From JACDAL01 sp963849115 (GTDB lineage: Bacteria > Actinomycetota > CADDZG01 > WHSQ01), in NCBI GenBank assembly GCA_963849115.1, contig CAWKGK010000008.1:494369-558368 (forward strand): a DNA stretch of 64,000 nt. The letters run 5' to 3'. The notes under the pieces were generated by a model. It was given only the letters and a program-made list of their open reading frames with translations, was not told where the DNA came from and searched no databases. A program made the translations under genes and the position numbers. The stretch's first letter is position 1. Each line of letters starts with the position of its first letter. This document shows, in pieces, positions 33,693 through 43,299 of this stretch.

Positions 33693-34676
33693 GTGCCCCC
33701 ACGCGCGTCGAGCGCGATCGGCTCCGGGTCCGACGAGTTGGCGGGCACCGTGGTCAAAGTGCTCTACATCATGGGCCGCGGACGGGGCGGGAGCACCGTT
33801 CTCGCCAACGTGCTGGGCGAACTCGACGGCTTCTTCTCTGCGGGAGAAATCCGCTCGCTGTGGGATCCCATCGTCTCGTCGGACGGGCGCTGCGGCTGCG
33901 GCGAGCGTGTCGGGAGTTGCGAAGTCTGGTCTCGCGTAATCGAGGGCGTCGATGCAGCAGAGGCCGCCCGCTTGCAGAACGATGTGGTCCGCGAGCGGAA
34001 CCTTCTGAGAATCAGGCAGCGCCATCGTGGAAACTACCCGGCACTGGATGCCTTTGCGCAGGTGATGGGAGATGTCTATCGCAAGCTCGCCGCGATCACC
34101 AGTTCACGGGTGATTGTCGACTCCTCGAAGCGACCCTCTTATGGCGCTTTCCTTCGGTTCCTCCCCGGAGTCTCTGTGCGTTATGTACACCTCGTGCGTG
34201 ACCCTCGTGCATCCGCTCACTCATGGAAGCAGCGACGGTACGAATCCGCCACACCGGGCGCAGAAGTGACGCAACGGGGAGCGTTCGACAGCACACTGAG
34301 ATGGGATCTTCTCAATCTCGAGGCCGAGGTATTGCGAGCTTCAGAGAGCCCGGCCACATTCGCGCGGCTGCGCTACGAAGACTTCGTGGCAGAGCCGCGC
34401 GCCACCGTCATGCGGCTCGCCGCCTTCATGGGCGAGGTGGTTGACCCGACGCCCTTCGAGGACGACCGCTCCGTGCGCATGGGCATCAACCACACTATTG
34501 CCGGCAACCCGTCGCGTCATCGGACCGGGATTGTTCAGATCAGGGATTCCGGTGACTGGATGAGGGCACAGTCGCGGACCGATCGCTGGATCACGACCGT
34601 TATGTCGGCGCCGCTGCTCCACCGCTATGGGTACCCGTTCACGGGGAGTGGGCCGGATGCCGGCCCCGGCGGTTAA
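33693..34676 (+). CDS. Sulfotransferase family protein (1 of 3)
   Basis: A PAPS-dependent sulfotransferase-like protein. The 5'-phosphosulfate loop is IMGRGRGGSTVLANVL, the 3'-phosphate region is RVIVDSSKRPS and YVHLVRDPRASAHSW. A Cys-containing insert, DGRCGCGERVGSCEVW, is found in part of this family. The start is uncertain: GTG at 33693 follows the methyltransferase stop, and GTG at 33750 would still keep the domain. It probably sulfates a surface glycan or lipid made by the genes downstream. Confidence 0.82.
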   Translation: MPPRASSAIGSGSDELAGTVVKVLYIMGRGRGGSTVLANVLGELDGFFSAGEIRSLWDPIVSSDGRCGCGERVGSCEVWSRVIEGVDAAEAARLQNDVVRERNLLRIRQRHRGNYPALDAFAQVMGDVYRKLAAITSSRVIVDSSKRPSYGAFLRFLPGVSVRYVHLVRDPRASAHSWKQRRYESATPGAEVTQRGAFDSTLRWDLLNLEAEVLRASESPATFARLRYEDFVAEPRATVMRLAAFMGEVVDPTPFEDDRSVRMGINHTIAGNPSRHRTGIVQIRDSGDWMRAQSRTDRWITTVMSAPLLHRYGYPFTGSGPDAGPGG

Positions 34677-34724
34677 CGCCCCGGGTTCCACCTCCTACCA
34701 TCGAGGTCGGAATAGGGTCTGCCT

Positions 34725-34740
34725 AGAACCGACCGGTTCT
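34725..34740. promoter_or_regulatory. Short inverted repeat upstream of phosphodiesterase gene
   Basis: AGAACC and GGTTCT form a 6-bp perfect stem around GACC, 27 bases before the start codon at 34767. It may be an operator or a small leader hairpin. Weak on its own. Confidence 0.3.
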
Positions 34741-34766
34741 CCACATGAACTACGGGAGGCACAACT

Positions 34767-36503
34767 TTGCCGTCGCGGCTGATCCTGGTCGCGGGCGTCG
34801 CCGTAACGGTCGCGCTCGTCGCCGTGCTCTTCCTGAGTCCGTCTCAGGGCCTGCCTCCCGACGCGCCCACAGAGGACGACATGGCCTCGGCCCTAGGGTC
34901 ACAGATCATGGGCCATCTCTACGTCGGTCATGTGCCGGGGCGGGCGGGCGAGGTCATTGCTGTGCCCAAGCCGCATCACTATCTCATCAACGGGCTCGGG
35001 CTCGAGTCGCTGGGCACCGACGAGCCCGAGCTCAGGTCCTCACACCCGAACCCGTGGGATTACACCGCCCGCGTCCCCTACGTCTTCTATGGCCCCGGCT
35101 ACGTTCCCGAAGGTCGGGAGATCTCCAGGGAGGTCGACATCTCCTCCATGGCCCCGACCTACGCCCGCCTGCTCGGGATGAAGGACTTCGAAGCCGATGG
35201 ACGTCCCTTGCCCGAGATCGAGCCCGGCCGTAAGCCTCCCCGGTTGATCTTCACGATCGTTCTCGACGGCGGTGGCTGGAACGTTTTGCAACGACACCCA
35301 GGGACATGGCCTCACATCGCCGAGCTGATGGAGCGAGGCACCTCCTACGTCAACGCGACAATCGGCTCCGCTCCCTCGGTCACGGGTGCTCTGCACGCCA
35401 CCTTCGGGACCGGCTTCTATCCGCTCCATCACAAGCTGCCCGGCAACCTTATGCGGGGGCCGGATGGCGCCACTATCGATGCGTGGCAGGAGAACGCAGA
35501 CCCCTCCTATCTCGCCAAGCCCACGGTGTCTGAGCTGTGGGACGAGCAGACGGGCAATGAGGCGGTGGTCGGCACGCTGTCATACGAGGGCTGGCATCTC
35601 GGCATGATCGGTCACGGTGCGCAGAGGGAGGGAGCAGACCACGACATCGCCGTCCTGTGGGAGCAGGCGCAGAACGAATGGTGGATCAACGAGGACTTCT
35701 ATGAGCTCCCGGACTACCTGCAGGAAACACGCCTCGAGCGCCTCAAGGCCTACGAAGAGGATCTCGACGCGCGCGACGGGATCGAGGACGGGCGCTGGCT
35801 GGGGCACACGCTCGAAGAGCTGCGCGACCCCGAGCTGGCGAGGCGGCCGGGCACTCCTGCGTTCGTACGATTCAACGGCGATGCGGTAATGGAGATCATC
35901 CGGCGTGAAGGATTGGGCACCGACGACGTCTCGGACTTCTTTTGGCTGGAGTTAAAGATGCCGGATTACGCGGGACATGCCTGGAACATGATCTCGGCCG
36001 AGGAGTCGGATGTGCTCTTGGAGGTCGACCGCCAGATCAGCCGCATCAAACGGGCACTCGATGCGCAGGTCGGCGCCAACCGTTACGTACTTGCTCTGAG
36101 CGCCGACCACGGCCAGCAGCCCCTGCCCGAGCATTTCGGCGGCTGGAGGATCTCGACCGAAGAGCTGAGACGGGACGTTGAAAGCCGCTTCGGGGTCGGG
36201 CTCATCGAGAAGATCACGACCGTGGACTTCTTCGTCGACCGGGAGCTTGTGGACCGCCGGGACGTGGACCTTTCGGACGTTGCCCGCTTCCTTGGCACCT
36301 ATACGGTGGGCGACAACATTCCCAGGGGCGCCGCGGGCGCCTCGGGGGTGCCCGAGGGGCGGCTCGACGACGTCCTTTTCGCCGGCGCGTTCTCGACTGA
36401 GTATCTGCAATCGCTCACGCCCGGGCGCATCGCCGCCATCGGTGAGGGGGCCTACGAGGAAAGCGATCTTCTGATAGGCGAGACTCGCAGCCGATGGGAA
36501 TGA
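34767..36503 (+). CDS. Alkaline-phosphatase-superfamily phosphodiesterase, apparently circularly permuted (1 of 3)
   Basis: A 578-residue membrane-anchored protein (TM about 5-24). The usual C-terminal part of the fold comes first: SSHPNPWDY with a probable metal-ligand His93, VPYVFYGPGYVPEG, then VDISSMAPTYARLLGM. The nucleophile domain follows: IVLDGGGWN with Asp167, SAPSVTGALH with probable nucleophile Thr206. Then come LKMPDYAGHAWN and LSADHGQQP with the remaining Asp/His ligands. All ligand types are present, so an active hydrolase is plausible. TTG start at 34767 with GGGAGG upstream. The stop overlaps the MFS gene (ATGA). Substrate unknown, probably a phospholipid or glycan phosphate. 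Confidence 0.85.
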   Translation: MPSRLILVAGVAVTVALVAVLFLSPSQGLPPDAPTEDDMASALGSQIMGHLYVGHVPGRAGEVIAVPKPHHYLINGLGLESLGTDEPELRSSHPNPWDYTARVPYVFYGPGYVPEGREISREVDISSMAPTYARLLGMKDFEADGRPLPEIEPGRKPPRLIFTIVLDGGGWNVLQRHPGTWPHIAELMERGTSYVNATIGSAPSVTGALHATFGTGFYPLHHKLPGNLMRGPDGATIDAWQENADPSYLAKPTVSELWDEQTGNEAVVGTLSYEGWHLGMIGHGAQREGADHDIAVLWEQAQNEWWINEDFYELPDYLQETRLERLKAYEEDLDARDGIEDGRWLGHTLEELRDPELARRPGTPAFVRFNGDAVMEIIRREGLGTDDVSDFFWLELKMPDYAGHAWNMISAEESDVLLEVDRQISRIKRALDAQVGANRYVLALSADHGQQPLPEHFGGWRISTEELRRDVESRFGVGLIEKITTVDFFVDRELVDRRDVDLSDVARFLGTYTVGDNIPRGAAGASGVPEGRLDDVLFAGAFSTEYLQSLTPGRIAAIGEGAYEESDLLIGETRSRWE

Positions 36504-37876
36504 TCCGTCGCGGCCTGGCGCTGCTGCTTGGGCGGCGCGATTTCGGCCTCCTGATGGGCGCTCAGTGGATGGCGCAGATGGGCGACGGCATCGTGCAGGC
36601 GGCGCTGGCAAAGTTCATCGTCTTCGGCGGCCAGCGCGGCTTTGATCTCGAGGGCGCAAAGTCGCCCGACGAGTTGCTTCGAATCGCGCTCTACATCTTC
36701 GTCCCCTACACGGTCCTGAGCCCGTTTCTGGGCGTGGTTATCGACCGCTGGGACCGCCGCCGCTTGCTGTTCGTGGCCAACGGGCTGAGGGCCGTGGTGG
36801 TGCTGTTGATCGGACTGGTCGGCACCGGGGCGGCCGGCGACCTCGCCCTGTTCGTGGCCTTCTTGCTGACCCTGACCTCGACTCGAATCGTGCTGGCTAC
36901 CAAGTCGGCGGCGCTGCCCGAGACAGTGGAGGGAACCTCGCTGGTCGAGGCCAACGCGGTGTCTCAGCTCGGTGGTGCGATGTTCCAGCTTGCGGGGGGC
37001 GGGGCGGGCTTCATCGCCACCAGGTTCATGGCGGTGGAGCCCGTTGTCATCGTCGGGGCGCTGGTCTACGGCGCCGGCGCGATGTTTGCCCTGGGCATCA
37101 AGCGGGCCGGGGCGGCGCGCTCCGAGGCCTCTTTCGTTGAAGAGCTGGCCGGCGTCCTGGGCCGGATCGGGGCGGGTTTTCGAGAGGTCGCACGTACTCC
37201 CCGGGCCGCGGCCTCGATCCTCACCTACTTCTGGCTGCGGCTGTTGTGGAGCTTCTCGCTGGTCGGAATCGGCTTTGTGGCTCGAGAGCTGGTCTCCACC
37301 GATCTGCTCGTCCTGGTCATCACCGGTGGAGCGGGGGCGTTGGGGGCCGTTCTGGGCTACGTCAGTGCCGCCAAGGCGGTGGCGGTGGCGCGCTCGCCCG
37401 GCCGCGTCGTGATCGCGGCATCACTTCTGTTGGGAACCGCCGTCGGCGTGCTAGGCGCGTTCCAGTCCAGGGTGACGCTGGGACTCCTGACCTTTTTCCT
37501 GGGCTACGGGTTCTTTCTCGCCAAGGTGTCGCTCGACAGCATGGTGCAGGAGGCCCTCGAGGACGGCTTTCGGGGCCGGGCCTTCTCCCTCTACGACATC
37601 GCCTACAACCTTGCCTGGGTCGTAGCCGCCAGCGCCATGAAGCTGTTGTGGAACGAGAACTCTCAGGGGGCTCTGATCGCAGGCATGGGTGGCGTTTTCC
37701 TGTTGGGGATTGGGGGAATCGCGCTGTGGTTCCGTCGGGCGGCCCTCTTGTCCCCGCGCCCGCGGCGAGGTGAAGCGGGGGCGTCCCGGAGTGACCCCCG
37801 CCATCCTGTTGACGGTGGCGGCCGCGGTCTTGGGCCTCAGCACGTTTTTGTTGGGGAACTTTTCTCCTCCTCCTGA
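36500..37876 (+). CDS. MFS transporter (MFS_3-like)
   Basis: A permease of about 458 residues with twelve helices. The loop VVIDRWDRRRLLFVANGLRA after helix 2 matches the MFS motif, and LDSMVQEALEDGFRGRAFSLYD precedes the last helices. The start at 36500 overlaps the phosphodiesterase stop. The last 35 or so residues are Arg/Gly-rich, lie beyond the last helix and overlap the next gene by 107 bases, which is unusually long. It is flanked by two permuted phosphodiesterases, suggesting transport of their substrate or product. Confidence 0.85.
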   Translation: MIRRGLALLLGRRDFGLLMGAQWMAQMGDGIVQAALAKFIVFGGQRGFDLEGAKSPDELLRIALYIFVPYTVLSPFLGVVIDRWDRRRLLFVANGLRAVVVLLIGLVGTGAAGDLALFVAFLLTLTSTRIVLATKSAALPETVEGTSLVEANAVSQLGGAMFQLAGGGAGFIATRFMAVEPVVIVGALVYGAGAMFALGIKRAGAARSEASFVEELAGVLGRIGAGFREVARTPRAAASILTYFWLRLLWSFSLVGIGFVARELVSTDLLVLVITGGAGALGAVLGYVSAAKAVAVARSPGRVVIAASLLLGTAVGVLGAFQSRVTLGLLTFFLGYGFFLAKVSLDSMVQEALEDGFRGRAFSLYDIAYNLAWVVAASAMKLLWNENSQGALIAGMGGVFLLGIGGIALWFRRAALLSPRPRRGEAGASRSDPRHPVDGGGRGLGPQHVFVGELFSSS

Positions 37877-39395
37877 GGTCGCCTCGTTCGAGACGCAGCT
37901 CTGCTCGCTGCCCCGGGAGTGGCTGCAGCGCACCCGCAGGGGCTACGACGCGCCTCGATCGGGCCAGATCGCGCTCCTGCCTCGGACCCCCGCATACATG
38001 GCTTCGGGGGGCTCCGGTTGGAGCCATTCGGGGCCTTGGCCCTACCTGCAGGAAATTCCCCTGGTGTTCTACGGGCCGGGCCTGGTGCCGGCGCTCGGCG
38101 CCGTCGAGCGGCCCGTCACAATGGCCGACGTCGCCCCCACTCTCGCGCGCATGATGCGCTTCAGTGAGCCGGGCCGCTTCGAGGGCAAACCACTCCCCGA
38201 GCCGATTACACCGGCAGAGGCCCCTCCCAAGCTGATTCTCACAATCGTGTGGGACGGTGGAGGGTGGAACACGCTCAGGCAGTGGCCCCGGGCGTGGCCG
38301 CACCTGAAAGAGCTCATGAAGGGCGGGGTGTCCTACACGAACGCGACAGTGGGCTCGTCACCGTCGGTTACGCCGTCGGTGCACACGACACTGGGTGCGG
38401 GCGTCTATCCGGAAAAGAGCGGTATCACCGGAATACCCGTGCGCTACGAGGACGGCGATATCGGAGACGTGTTCGTGCACGGGGAGTCGTCGCGCTTCCT
38501 GCTCGTCCCCACGCTGGCCGAGTTGTGGGACGAAAGCCACGGCAACCGGGGTCTCATCGGGATGCTGGGATACGAGCCCTGGCACCTCGGCATGATCGGC
38601 AAGGGTGCGGAGCGCTCGGGAGGAGACCGCGACGATGCCCTGTGGCTGGACGTCGAGACCAACGAATGGATCACCAACCCGGATCATTATCGGCTGCCGG
38701 AATCAGTGGTGACGACCCCGGGCCTCAAGGCCGATCTCGAGCGACTCGACCGTGCCGACGGCGCCGACGACGGTGCGTGGGGCTCTCTCGACGCCTTCGA
38801 CGAGCCCGATCGAGTGGAGGAGTCCCCTGCGTTCGTGGCCTACCACGGCCGGGCGCTGAGGCGCATGATCGCGCGTGGCGGCTACGGCTCGGATTCGCTC
38901 ACCGATCTCCTGTTCACGAACTTCAAGCAGATCGACCGCCTCGGCCACTACTTCAACATGGCCTCCGATGAGGTCCGTCAGGCGGTGGTGGCTTCGGATC
39001 GGGAGCTTCAGACCACGATCGAGTTCCTCGACGAACATCTGGGCCGCGGCACCTACGTGGTCGTGGTTACAGCCGACCACGGCCAGCAGCCGGACGCCTC
39101 CGATATCGGCGCCTACGGGATCGATCCCGGCGAGGTCGAGCGGGACCTCGACGAGGCTTTCGGCCCCATCACCCAGGCGGTGTGGCCCACCGAGGTGTTC
39201 CTGGACGACGAGGAGCTGGCCGAGCAGGGCGTGAGCGTGGCAACGGTGGCCCGCTGGCTGGGTGCCTACGAGCTGCGCGACAACACCCGCCGCCTGGACA
39301 TGCTGGTATCGGGGGCGGGGGTCTTTGATCCGAGGGACCGGCTTTTCGAGCTGGCCGTCCCATCGGGCCTGCTGGAGCGCCGCGGGCTCTGCTGA
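37770..39395 (+). CDS. Alkaline-phosphatase-superfamily phosphodiesterase, apparently circularly permuted (2 of 3)
   Basis: A protein of about 541 residues with an N-terminal anchor helix (AILLTVAAAVLGLSTFLLG). The domain order is WSHSGPWPYLQEIPLVFYGPG with a metal-ligand His, then VAPTLARMM. After that come IVWDGGGWNTL, the nucleophile segment SSPSVTPSVHTTLGAGVYP, NFKQIDRLGHYFN and VTADHGQQPD. This matches the paralogue at 34767 and differs from canonical family order. The start GTG at 37770 gives MKRGRPG before the anchor; GTG at 37791 is an alternative. Both lie inside the MFS gene. Confidence 0.83.
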   Translation: MKRGRPGVTPAILLTVAAAVLGLSTFLLGNFSPPPEVASFETQLCSLPREWLQRTRRGYDAPRSGQIALLPRTPAYMASGGSGWSHSGPWPYLQEIPLVFYGPGLVPALGAVERPVTMADVAPTLARMMRFSEPGRFEGKPLPEPITPAEAPPKLILTIVWDGGGWNTLRQWPRAWPHLKELMKGGVSYTNATVGSSPSVTPSVHTTLGAGVYPEKSGITGIPVRYEDGDIGDVFVHGESSRFLLVPTLAELWDESHGNRGLIGMLGYEPWHLGMIGKGAERSGGDRDDALWLDVETNEWITNPDHYRLPESVVTTPGLKADLERLDRADGADDGAWGSLDAFDEPDRVEESPAFVAYHGRALRRMIARGGYGSDSLTDLLFTNFKQIDRLGHYFNMASDEVRQAVVASDRELQTTIEFLDEHLGRGTYVVVVTADHGQQPDASDIGAYGIDPGEVERDLDEAFGPITQAVWPTEVFLDDEELAEQGVSVATVARWLGAYELRDNTRRLDMLVSGAGVFDPRDRLFELAVPSGLLERRGLC

Positions 39396-39494
39396 TGTGA
39401 TTCGGGGTGCCGAGTGTTGGGATGGAGGTTTCAGAGCAACCATTGATGATGACTCGACGTTGTAAGCCCGGCAAAAGTTAGGATGCGAGGTCAA

Positions 39495-41471
39495 ATGTCT
39501 ACAACCCTGGGCGGGCGCCGGGCTCGCGTTCGTGAGCGCGCCGAGGACTCGGCGCCGAACCGCATCCTGGGCCACCCCCTGGCGTTCTGTGCCACCACCG
39601 CGATCCTCATCGCCCTGTTCGGCTGGACCTTTTTCACGAATCCGGGTAGGTCCGCCCCCGCCGACGACCCTGCCTTCTACTCGTGGAGGACCGAAGCCCT
39701 CATCTCGGATGAGCCCTCCACCCTGATCGACGTGGTAGGGCCGCAGCGGATGCTGGTGGGGGGCTACCGGGTGGTGACCCCGGTCGTCGCCGGATTCATG
39801 CGGCATGTGCCCGGCGTTGGGCCTCTCACACCGACGGTGTGGCTTGCCGTGGGACTGCGCGTGTTGATCCCGCTGCTATTGGCCGGGTTCGCCTATCGCC
39901 ACCGCAGAGACCCGCTGATCTTCCATGCGGTCGCATTTGGGTCGGCCAGCCTCCTGCCCACACCGCCGTTCGGCGGCTACCTCGACAACGTTCTGACACT
40001 GGTGTTCCTGTCCTGCTCCCTGTTCCTTCTCCAGCCGGCAAGCCGCTCGTCGGCGGCCCGAGTGGGTCTCTTCCTGCTCTTGCTGGCCTCCGGCCTCACG
40101 CATCCAACCACTCTGGTGATCTTTTGCGGGGTGCTCGCAGCAATGGCGACCGTGAGGCTTGTTCTCCGGCGCTTCGACCTGGGCTCGGTGATCCGCGACG
40201 ACGGCCCCATGCTGGCGGTAGCGTTCGTCGCCGTTCTGACCACGTATGTGGTGTGGAAGGTTGGTATCTGGGGCCAGTCGGCATCTTTGGGGGAAGCTGC
40301 GGTCCCACCTCCGGCCGACAGCAGTTTCTTCCTCAAGAGAATGGGTGGTTGGGTGAGGGCGCTCCGCCCCCCATTCAACCTCCCTCTGTTGTTCCTCGGC
40401 ATCGCGGGATTGCTGGCGGCCGGTAGGAAAGCCGCTGATGACGAGTTAGCACGACCCGCGTTGGTGTGGCTGCTGCCGTTAGTGGGTGCTCTGGGGTTCG
40501 CGTTCGGTGTCGCCTATCCCTACTACCGGTTCTTCAACACCACGGTCGCGTGGCTGCTGTTGGTCGGACTCGGCATCTTCTTCGCCGCCCGCTGGCTGAT
40601 AGAGGCCGCAGGTCGTGGCGGGATCTTCCGGGTCGCTCTGCTTGGGCTCGTGGTTCTGGTCGCGATCGTGGCCACGAACTTCTCTACCGGCTTCGTCCAG
40701 GTTGCTTGGAACGATGTCGAGCAGGCCTGGATCTCTCCGTCAGAGATCGACCAGATGGAACTCGTGCGCGCCCGCCTGGAGGGAGATGAGAACCGGCCGG
40801 TGGTATTCGTGACCGACGCCGAATGGGCCTCCGCGGTGCGCGCCTACGGCTGGCTCAAGCTCGTCGCCAACGTCTCCCGTTTCGGCGTCGCCCCCGGCCA
40901 GCAGGATCGTGCCCATGTCTATCTCGGCCCCCTCGACTCTTACCTGGCCGGCGAGGCCTCGAGTGGAGCCGCTCCCAACTTCGAGGAGTTGTCGCAGGCT
41001 TCTCTGGAGGATGCCGAGCGCTCGATAGAGAGGGCCGGCGAAAGACCGGTGGTCGTAGTCTCCCTGGCCTTCAACCGCGGCGGTCGCAATGCCGAGCTCG
41101 CACGTGGCACGGATGTCCCCTCGGCCTCCGAAGCCGAGATCCTCTTGGTCTCGAATGAGGGGCTGTTTACATCGAATGGCCCCGTCGCCGCTCCGGAAGT
41201 ACAGGGGGCCGGGGTGCTGCACATCCCCCGCGTTCTGCTCGGGCTCATGTTGCTGCTGGTACCCGGCTACCTCCTGTCGCGTTGGGTGCTTCCGAGCGCA
41301 TCTTTCGCCGAACTCTTGGGCCTGGTGCCGGCGCTCTCCCTCGCGGCGCTGGGCCTCGCGGGGACTGCTGCTCTAGCGGTCGTGCAAACGCCTTTCTCTC
41401 CCCTCTTCGCATGGATCTTGCTGGCGGCTCTCTGTATCGTCCTGGCCCCGGCGGCGAGACGTCGTTCGTGA
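39495..41471 (+). CDS. Polytopic membrane protein, GT-C-like
   Basis: A 658-residue protein with about ten helices, a soluble region (about 420-585) and two or three terminal helices. Just after the first helix, in the first external loop, is APADDPAFYSWR with Asp57-Asp58. This is the position of the catalytic acidic pair in GT-C glycosyltransferases that use polyprenyl-phosphate sugars. Family not recognised, so this is inference. The ATG at 39495 has GAGG five bases upstream; an ATG at 39483 is an alternative. The stop overlaps the polymerase gene (GTGA). Confidence 0.7.
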   Translation: MSTTLGGRRARVRERAEDSAPNRILGHPLAFCATTAILIALFGWTFFTNPGRSAPADDPAFYSWRTEALISDEPSTLIDVVGPQRMLVGGYRVVTPVVAGFMRHVPGVGPLTPTVWLAVGLRVLIPLLLAGFAYRHRRDPLIFHAVAFGSASLLPTPPFGGYLDNVLTLVFLSCSLFLLQPASRSSAARVGLFLLLLASGLTHPTTLVIFCGVLAAMATVRLVLRRFDLGSVIRDDGPMLAVAFVAVLTTYVVWKVGIWGQSASLGEAAVPPPADSSFFLKRMGGWVRALRPPFNLPLLFLGIAGLLAAGRKAADDELARPALVWLLPLVGALGFAFGVAYPYYRFFNTTVAWLLLVGLGIFFAARWLIEAAGRGGIFRVALLGLVVLVAIVATNFSTGFVQVAWNDVEQAWISPSEIDQMELVRARLEGDENRPVVFVTDAEWASAVRAYGWLKLVANVSRFGVAPGQQDRAHVYLGPLDSYLAGEASSGAAPNFEELSQASLEDAERSIERAGERPVVVVSLAFNRGGRNAELARGTDVPSASEAEILLVSNEGLFTSNGPVAAPEVQGAGVLHIPRVLLGLMLLLVPGYLLSRWVLPSASFAELLGLVPALSLAALGLAGTAALAVVQTPFSPLFAWILLAALCIVLAPAARRRS

Positions 41472-43201
41472 GGCTTTTGAGGCAGCGGGAGCCCCTCGAC
41501 GCGCAAGAGGGCAGTTCGGTCAAGGGTTCCGGGGACCGCCCGAAGGTTGCCCCCGGCCTTGGAACAAGGGGTGCGCTGCTGCTGATCGTGGCCGGTGTCC
41601 TGTGCTGGGCCTTGGGACAAGGGATTGTCGCGCTGTGGTTGTTCATGGTGGCAGCCGTGGTCGTGGCGCTCGTACTGCCGCTCCCGGCCGCTCTCGTGTC
41701 TCCGCTGTTCATGGGAGTAGCCGGCTGGCTCGTGGACATGTTGCCCATGCTGGTGTTGGTCGGCTGGGCCGCGGTCTCTGCGCGATGGGGTGTCTCTCTG
41801 CTGCGGCAGCGGCGAATGCCGAGGGGAGGGCGCTTCGTCTGGCTGGCGGTGGGTCTGGCCGCGTGGACGGGCTTCGGCGTTCTGGCAGTGGTCAGCGCCG
41901 ACCTCAAGCACTTTGCGCTGCTGTTCGTTGTCCAGTTACTGATCAGCGCAACCCTTCTGACGGCAGTCGACTCATTGCAGGACCAAGAGTCCCGCCGCAG
42001 AGTCGCTCATGGTCTTCTCGCCTTCGTGGTGCTCTTGTCGGCGGCGGTGTTCTTGCAATGGGTCGGCGTGCCTGTTCAGGAGCTAAAAGATGCAAGCGTG
42101 GCGGACCGCGTTGAGTCCGCCTATGGAGTCGACGTTTTCACGAACAGCCTCGACATGATCAAGTATGTGCGCTCGAGCAAGGCCGGCGCTCCGGACCTGC
42201 GCCGGGCGTTGAAGGGGGTGAGTAGAGACAACCCTGGCCTGCCGCCGTTCGAGGTCTTCAAGCCGAAGTTCCAGGCGTGGCGCAAGAGCCTCATGGTTAG
42301 CTTCGAGGGGTCCGCCAGACCCTTTGAAGAAGAGCTATCGAACGTGGGCGTGGACCTGCTCTACGACAACGTCGGACTAGCCCCGGCCAACAACGTCCCT
42401 CGTATGAGGAGTTTCCCTCGCAACTCGCTAACTTATGCGGGAGTTTGCGCGGCGCTATTCCCGCTGGGCCTCTACGCAGCGTGGACGGCAGTGAATAGAA
42501 GGCGTTGGTTCGGTTGGTTCGCAATCACAGCCTGTCTTTTCGGTGCAGCATTCTCCCTCGCTCGTGGATCGTGGCTGGCCTTGCTAATCGGAGTGATCTA
42601 CCTGGCGATTGATGGATCGATTTCTCTGCGACGAAAACTACAAGCGGCCGCTGTGCTGGGCATGGCGGCTGTGCTTATCTCCGGCTTGTTCCTGGTTAAA
42701 TACGGAGTCGACCCCCTTAGCGCGCGCGGCGAGGCAGAGGGAAGCGTCAATACTCGCGAGGTCCTCTACGCCGATACCGTCGAAAGGGTGAGCCGCGGCA
42801 ACATCTACTTTCTGACCGGGTACGGCACGGAAACCGCACGAGGGGAGGGCGGCACCTCACACCGGTTGGGCCGCTACATTCCCAGTGCGGGAACGCACTC
42901 CACTTATCTCAACTATGTCTACCGGACGGGAGTGGTAGGGGCTTTGCTGTTGATAACTATCTACGCCGGAGCTTGGCTCCACGCACGTACTGCCGCGCGC
43001 ACCTCCGACGGGACCGAGCGAGTCTTCGCCACGTGCATCGCTGCCGCCATCGTCTCGGTAGCCGCTCACGGAATGATTCTGAGTCTCTACGTCGAGCCCG
43101 TCTACACACTCGTCGTCTCGCTGCTCTTAGGCGTCGCTCTGGCCACGGGCATGGACGCGCGCGGCCCCCTGCTGCCGTGGCGCTCGGGCCGCAGCCGGTG
43201 A
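41468..43201 (+). CDS. O-antigen ligase/polymerase (Wzy/WaaL-like) membrane protein
   Basis: A 577-residue protein with about twelve helices and a large extracytoplasmic loop (about 200-320). The Wzy_C-type region contains FSLARGSWLALLIGVIYLA. A loop His lies in SAGTHSTYLNYVYRTG, as in O-antigen ligases. Such proteins join repeat units or transfer polymer from undecaprenyl pyrophosphate. GTG start overlaps the previous stop. It forms an operon with the GT-C-like protein before it and the flippase after it. Confidence 0.82.
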   Translation: MRLLRQREPLDAQEGSSVKGSGDRPKVAPGLGTRGALLLIVAGVLCWALGQGIVALWLFMVAAVVVALVLPLPAALVSPLFMGVAGWLVDMLPMLVLVGWAAVSARWGVSLLRQRRMPRGGRFVWLAVGLAAWTGFGVLAVVSADLKHFALLFVVQLLISATLLTAVDSLQDQESRRRVAHGLLAFVVLLSAAVFLQWVGVPVQELKDASVADRVESAYGVDVFTNSLDMIKYVRSSKAGAPDLRRALKGVSRDNPGLPPFEVFKPKFQAWRKSLMVSFEGSARPFEEELSNVGVDLLYDNVGLAPANNVPRMRSFPRNSLTYAGVCAALFPLGLYAAWTAVNRRRWFGWFAITACLFGAAFSLARGSWLALLIGVIYLAIDGSISLRRKLQAAAVLGMAAVLISGLFLVKYGVDPLSARGEAEGSVNTREVLYADTVERVSRGNIYFLTGYGTETARGEGGTSHRLGRYIPSAGTHSTYLNYVYRTGVVGALLLITIYAGAWLHARTAARTSDGTERVFATCIAAAIVSVAAHGMILSLYVEPVYTLVVSLLLGVALATGMDARGPLLPWRSGRSR

Positions 43202-43299
43202 GTGGACGCACCGCCACGGTGGTCCACGGTCAACTATGGACATTCAGCCGGCAGACGCGGCCTCGGACGCAAGGAGCGCCCGGATCGAGGATCCGCTAG

